Made by a program: the position numbers and the translations under genes. Shown in pieces: positions 4,808 to 8,360 of a stretch of DNA of 8,360 nucleotides (within the stretch, counting starts at the first letter, position 1; every line of letters starts with the position of its first letter). This DNA is from Bacillota bacterium. Lineage in GTDB: Bacteria > Bacillota > Clostridia > Oscillospirales > Ruminococcaceae. The stretch spans positions 1-8,360 of the forward strand of contig JAEXNS010000371.1 in NCBI GenBank assembly GCA_023439605.1, written 5' to 3'. Below the pieces are notes generated by a model that was given only the letters and a program-made list of their open reading frames with translations, was not told where the DNA came from and did no database searches.

Positions 4808-7800
4808 ATGGAGAAAATAACAAAAAAACCAAAATTCAATTGGAGAAGATGTTTTAGTCTTTTCCTTATACCAATACTCTTTTTGCAAGTGGGTATCATG
4901 AATATATCCAAAGCAGAAGGAAGCGAAAATTTAATTTATGTAGCTATAACTGGTAATGATTTGTCAGGGAATGGAACTTCAAGCAATCCCTATAGAACAA
5001 TTAGAAAAGCCGCTGAAGTTGCAACACCAGGTACTGAAATTCTTGTGCGTCCTGGAACTTATGTGGAGGAAAATATAAGACCAAATGTATCTGGAACAGG
5101 GGATGCTATGATTATATTTAGACCCGAAAATAGTTCCGATATAGGTAAGGTAATAATAAAGCACAATGATGTTTTTACTGGGTCAACTATAACATCAACA
5201 GTAAAACAACAATGGCTCAAGGATACTGGTTGGACGGAGGAACAAGTAAAACATTACAGTAATGCTGACATAGAATATTCAATTGCGGGAAGAAAAAATA
5301 CATTGACAGATGTTTTTAATTTATTCCAACGTGATTATATTCGAATTGAAGGATTTGTATTCAAGGACTACAAATATGCACGAAATACCATTAATATAAA
5401 TGGTACGGGGAATGTTGTTATAAATAACCGATTTGAAAACTTAGGCTGTGTTTATAGTTCGCCTTGGCATTGGACATCAGGAGGTGTATATCGTGGGGAT
5501 GTTACATTGCCTGTTAGTGGGAGTTTAAATGTTGTACGTAATAATTATTTTCAGAGCATTTATGGTGAAACGTTGTGCTATGATGGTGGTTCAAAAGACA
5601 ACATAATAACAGAAAATACATTTATTGGTGCTATAGGCAAAAATTCTAATTACAGTGGTTCAGAATCGTCAACTCTAGGTGGTAGATTTGAAAATAATAG
5701 AAATAATGCATTTGCTTTCAATTACTCCGGTGGTTCGGTTAACGGTGGTACAATATGGCTTGATGTATGCGTTAGAGATTTTACTGCATTGAGAAATGTG
5801 GCATATAATACAGCTTATTTTATGTTTAATGAATCAGGTTGTGAAAGAAATTGGGCATATGAAAATATTGTATACAATAAGCCCCTTGATTCTAACAAAC
5901 GTATGCCTAATGATACGGAATACTTTACAAATTTCCCAGCACAGCGTATAGAAACAGGACTTTTTACAGCGTTTTGGGATACCGGTTCAACATGGGACGC
6001 AAGATGGGTAAACAATGTTGCTTATAATCTTAAGCAAGGTATTTGTATAGACAGATCATGGCGTGATGAAGTCAGAAACAACATTGTTTATGAAGATAAT
6101 AACAGTCAGTACAACAGTGTTGAGACTTCAGGTATTCTTATAAAAGAAACTTCTGTAAATGGTTTTCATCCATGGCATGGTATAGATTTAAAAGGCGGTG
6201 GTCCACAGATTATCAGAAATAACTTGTGGTATTCTACCAGAAAAACAGATTTTGTTAGATATATGAATCCATCACAACCTTCAATTACAGTTGATGCTTT
6301 TAATTCTCAGATAAAATCAAAAACTGAACTTGGTAAAGACCCAATGTTTGAAAATGCACCTGCAGGTGATTTTCGACTTAAATCTGGCAGTCCTGCAAAA
6401 GGAACAGGTGACAATGGTGTAGATAGAGGTGCATATGCTGTTTATCCAAAAACTAATGTGGGATATAATAAGAGTCTTGGTTTATTAGAAGATGTAAATG
6501 TTAGTTTTAGTACACTTAATTCTTATGCAAAACCTGGAGATATAGTAAATCTAGAATTGAAATTAAACAAACCTGCAACTGAATCAATGAGTTTTGAAGT
6601 AACACCTGTTGCAGGAGATGCACGTATAGATAAAGATTTTTCTTTTTTAGACAGCAAAACTGTTACATTTAAATTAGGTGAGAGAAATAAAACAATACGT
6701 GTTAGAATTCTTGAGGGATATGATCTTGACCAGCTTTTGGCTTTTCGTATTGAGCCAGTTGGTATTACTAATTTAGAAGAAGTTGGTCCAAGAAATCTGC
6801 ATCTTTTAAAGATAAAAAGAGTATCAAAGAGTATATTAACTATAAATGATGTTGGTGACTCTATGGGGCATTCCATAGTCGAGTATTATGAACCTGGCGA
6901 AACAGTTACAATTGATGCAAAAACAAGAAACGGTTATACGTTTGCAGGTTGGGAAACTGGTTATCATGATATCAAGTTACCTCTTGCGAATGAAAAAAGT
7001 TCAAGTACTACATTTGTTATGCCTGAGTGGAATCCAACAATACGTGCAAAATGGACTTTAAACGGTTCTCTTGTAAATGTAACAGGAATAACCTTAAACC
7101 ATGATACACTTTCATTAAACGCAGGAGATATAGCTCCAATAGAAGCTACTGTTAATCCCGAAAATGCATCTGATAAGGTTGTGTTGTGGACTTCTTCAAA
7201 TCCACTTGTGGCATCGGTTGACAATAATGGTGTTGTAACAGCATTATCTGAAGGTACAGCAGAAATTATAGCAAGAACGTTAGAGAATAGTGACAAACAA
7301 TTTACAGCGAAATGTAAAGTCAGTGTTATAGGAACACTTGCACCTACTGACAATATTATTGAGGCTGAAGATTACTCTGTACAATTAGGAATTAATGTTG
7401 AAGATTGCAGTGAGGGCGGAAGTGATGTGGCATATATAGAGAATGGAGACTATATTGGATTTAAAGGTATTAACTTTGGGCAAGGTGCAGACTCAATTAA
7501 TTTCCGAATTGCTTCAAACGGTAGTGGTAATTCAATTGAAGTGCGTATTGGTTCTCATACTGGTAAACTTATCGGCAGCATGGATATCAGTGGAACAGGT
7601 GGTTGGCAGAAATGGGCAACATATAAATGTAATATTGATAAGACAACAGGTATAAATGACGTATACTTTGTATTCAAAGGTGCTAGCGGTTATTTATACA
7701 ATATCAACTGGTGGAGTATAAATTATCTATATGAAAATGATCCTATTTTAGGTGACTGCAACATTGATGGAAAAGTAAACGTTTCTGATGTAGTAATGTT

Positions 7801-7924
7801 GCAAAAATGGTTATTATATGATATTAGTGAACTTATCGGTTGGAGAAATGTTGATCTTTGCAAGGATAATGAAATTAATATACTTGATCTCTGCCTTCTT
7901 AAGAAAATGCTTCTTGAAAAATAA
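4808..7924 (+). CDS. Secreted cellulosomal beta-helix enzyme (probable PL9-like pectate lyase) with CBM6 and type I dockerin
   Basis: This 1038-aa modular exoprotein is built to dock on a cellulosome scaffoldin. It has a signal peptide (KKPKFNWRR, hydrophobic core about 15-33, likely cleavage after SKA at 36). A right-handed beta-helix module follows (about 42-545), starting IYVAITGNDLSGNG and PYRTIRKAAEVATPGTEILV, with many N-rich NN/N turns and the closing DPMFENAPAGDFRLKSGSPA segment. This fits PL9-type pectate lyases, but I cannot assign catalytic residues, so the substrate (pectin or a related polysaccharide) is inferred. Then come a Calx-beta-like domain (564-670), an InlB/listeria-type repeat (about 691-752, GYTFAGWE), Big_2 (757-841, ATVNPENASDKVVLWTSSNP), CBM6 (850-974, IIEAEDY) and a dockerin (982-1038). 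Dockerin loop one is canonical (DCNIDGKVNVSD); loop two (DLCKDNEINILD) is variant. I chose ATG 4808 because AAAGGA (4790-4795) precedes it; ATG 4796 and TTG 4781 lack a free ribosome binding site. Confidence 0.88.
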   Translation: MEKITKKPKFNWRRCFSLFLIPILFLQVGIMNISKAEGSENLIYVAITGNDLSGNGTSSNPYRTIRKAAEVATPGTEILVRPGTYVEENIRPNVSGTGDAMIIFRPENSSDIGKVIIKHNDVFTGSTITSTVKQQWLKDTGWTEEQVKHYSNADIEYSIAGRKNTLTDVFNLFQRDYIRIEGFVFKDYKYARNTININGTGNVVINNRFENLGCVYSSPWHWTSGGVYRGDVTLPVSGSLNVVRNNYFQSIYGETLCYDGGSKDNIITENTFIGAIGKNSNYSGSESSTLGGRFENNRNNAFAFNYSGGSVNGGTIWLDVCVRDFTALRNVAYNTAYFMFNESGCERNWAYENIVYNKPLDSNKRMPNDTEYFTNFPAQRIETGLFTAFWDTGSTWDARWVNNVAYNLKQGICIDRSWRDEVRNNIVYEDNNSQYNSVETSGILIKETSVNGFHPWHGIDLKGGGPQIIRNNLWYSTRKTDFVRYMNPSQPSITVDAFNSQIKSKTELGKDPMFENAPAGDFRLKSGSPAKGTGDNGVDRGAYAVYPKTNVGYNKSLGLLEDVNVSFSTLNSYAKPGDIVNLELKLNKPATESMSFEVTPVAGDARIDKDFSFLDSKTVTFKLGERNKTIRVRILEGYDLDQLLAFRIEPVGITNLEEVGPRNLHLLKIKRVSKSILTINDVGDSMGHSIVEYYEPGETVTIDAKTRNGYTFAGWETGYHDIKLPLANEKSSSTTFVMPEWNPTIRAKWTLNGSLVNVTGITLNHDTLSLNAGDIAPIEATVNPENASDKVVLWTSSNPLVASVDNNGVVTALSEGTAEIIARTLENSDKQFTAKCKVSVIGTLAPTDNIIEAEDYSVQLGINVEDCSEGGSDVAYIENGDYIGFKGINFGQGADSINFRIASNGSGNSIEVRIGSHTGKLIGSMDISGTGGWQKWATYKCNIDKTTGINDVYFVFKGASGYLYNINWWSINYLYENDPILGDCNIDGKVNVSDVVMLQKWLLYDISELIGWRNVDLCKDNEINILDLCLLKKMLLEK

Positions 7925-7958
7925 AACAGATTTCTACTATACGGAGTAAATATGGAGT

Positions 7959-7980
7959 TCTGCTCTCCTTGAACCTTGGG
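7959..7980 (-). repeat. Possible degenerate motif copy downstream of dockerin gene
   Basis: 7959-7980 (TCTGCTCTCC then TTGAACCTTGGG) aligns without gaps to 127-148 with 16 of 22 identities in the same orientation. On its own this is weak. It is noted because another degenerate copy lies just upstream of the same gene. Confidence 0.25.
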
Positions 7981-8044
7981 AATGGGTTCTTGTTTTAGTC
8001 ATATGGTTGAATTTTTTTTCGTAGTTTAATATGGTTTTTATTTT

Positions 8045-8094
8045 AACCCTTATATTTAGGCTTTAAACAGCTTAGATATGAGGGTTGTTTTTAT
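8045..8094 (+). terminator. Intrinsic terminator after the dockerin gene
   Basis: An 18-bp stem pairs 8045-8062 with 8069-8086 (AACCCTTATATTTAGGCT with its partner, including three G-U pairs) around a 6-nt loop, followed by GTTTTTATT. The G-U pairs work only in the plus-strand transcript, which fits termination of the gene ending 120 nt upstream. Confidence 0.85.
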
Positions 8095-8207
8095 TAACAT
8101 TGAAAAAAATTTCTATAAAACACTTTTAAATCACATGATTTTAAGATGTTTTTCTTGTTGTTGCAACACAAAAATATCAAAAAAATAATTACGTTTATTT
8201 TATTATG

Positions 8208-8236
8208 TTTACAAAAATGAGATAAAAGGTTATAAT
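8208..8236 (+). promoter_or_regulatory. Promoter of the Rpn-family gene
   Basis: TTTACA (8208-8213), a 17-nt spacer and consensus TATAAT (8231-8236) lie 43 nt upstream of the start codon, downstream of the preceding terminator. The gene is therefore its own transcription unit. Confidence 0.75.
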
Positions 8237-8279
8237 ATAAGAGAGGTTAAAAAAATATATAACATAGGAGGCGAGCAAA

Positions 8280-8360
8280 ATGGGTATAAAAAAACTAGTA
8301 AGATTTGATTGGGCGATGAAATATATACTAAGAAATAAGGCAAACTTTGATGTATTGGAG
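8280..8360 (+). CDS. Rpn-family PD-(D/E)XK nuclease / putative transposase, 5' end only
   Basis: The first 27 codons are present and the gene runs off the right edge. The sequence KKLVRFDWAMKYILRNKANF followed by DVLE matches the characteristic N-terminus of the Rpn (recombination-promoting nuclease, PDDEXK_2) family. Members in E. coli are DNA endonucleases that raise RecA-independent recombination, and many copies per genome are common in clostridia. The catalytic residues lie outside the window, so activity cannot be judged. The ATG is preceded by AGGAGG at 8266-8271, an ideal ribosome binding site. Its neighbours are unrelated, and it is separated from the dockerin gene by a terminator. 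Confidence 0.8.
   Translation, partial: MGIKKLVRFDWAMKYILRNKANFDVLE

Larger units (their letters stand above)
7925..8279. other. Intergenic region between dockerin gene and Rpn gene
   Basis: No gene is supported here. The stretch holds a degenerate motif copy (7959-7980), the terminator of the dockerin gene (8045-8094), an imperfect 17-bp hairpin at 8117-8152 (AAAACA...TGTTTT, 14 of 17 paired, two-base loop) that may be a second weak terminator, and the Rpn promoter. Confidence 0.7.

Noticed and set aside
6964..7353. Minus-strand 129-codon frame
   Set aside because: It is antisense to the InlB-type and Big_2 domains of the dockerin protein and has no start signals.
7443..7655. Plus-strand 70-codon frame
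   Set aside because: It is an out-of-frame shadow of the CBM6 domain without a ribosome binding site.

Overview
The window looks like chromosome from an AT-rich, Gram-positive, anaerobic firmicute that makes a cellulosome, most plausibly a ruminococcal or clostridial plant-fibre degrader. The evidence is the low GC content, strong AGGAGG-type ribosome binding sites, a secreted multidomain enzyme ending in a type I dockerin, a clostridial-type smpB-ssrA pair, and two PD-(D/E)XK families (AAA-ATPase_like/PDDEXK_9 and Rpn) that are commonly amplified in such genomes. I cannot name the species from sequence alone.

Layout, left to right. (1) 110-999, minus strand: remnant of an AbiE-type (type IV) toxin-antitoxin operon. 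The AbiEi antitoxin gene is intact. The AbiEii toxin gene is cut to its first ~91 codons, and its reading frame runs into a short GC-rich motif shared with a repeat elsewhere in the window. The operon promoter at 1019-1047 has its -35 box inside a perfect 17-bp inverted repeat, a good candidate autoregulatory operator. (2) 1263-2945, plus strand: a complete 560-aa AAA-ATPase_like/PDDEXK_9 protein with its own promoter and a TTG start. (3) 2938-3362: three tandem 128-bp repeat units plus a partial fourth, with GC-rich hairpin cores, starting over the stop codon of the ATPase gene. (4) 3386-4390, plus strand: the trans-translation module. A consensus promoter drives smpB, ssrA (tmRNA) follows after 6 nt, and a 22-bp-stem terminator closes the unit. 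The readable tmRNA tag is 19 codons long, carries an internal hairpin and ends VQAA. (5) 4462-8094: a promoter, a ~310-nt untranslated leader with hairpins, then a 1038-aa secreted dockerin enzyme (beta-helix, probable pectate-lyase-like catalytic module, Calx-beta-like, InlB-type, Big_2, CBM6 and dockerin modules) and a strong terminator. (6) 8208-8360: promoter and first 27 codons of an Rpn-family PD-(D/E)XK nuclease, running off the window.

How the parts relate. smpB and ssrA form one functional unit: SmpB and tmRNA jointly rescue stalled ribosomes. The dockerin enzyme is a stand-alone cellulosomal transcription unit. The remaining genes (AbiE remnant, ATPase-nuclease, Rpn) are accessory or defence-type genes. 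The thread not explained by gene annotation is a short motif, GGTC-N6-GACC-TTCG. It occurs at the toxin truncation point, upstream of the antitoxin gene, and once in each 128-bp unit. Weaker look-alikes flank the dockerin gene. It may be an undescribed dispersed repeat of this genome, and no enzyme in the window can be tied to it with confidence. I see no clear-cut complete novel system. The strongest leads are this repeat family and the unusual tmRNA tag.
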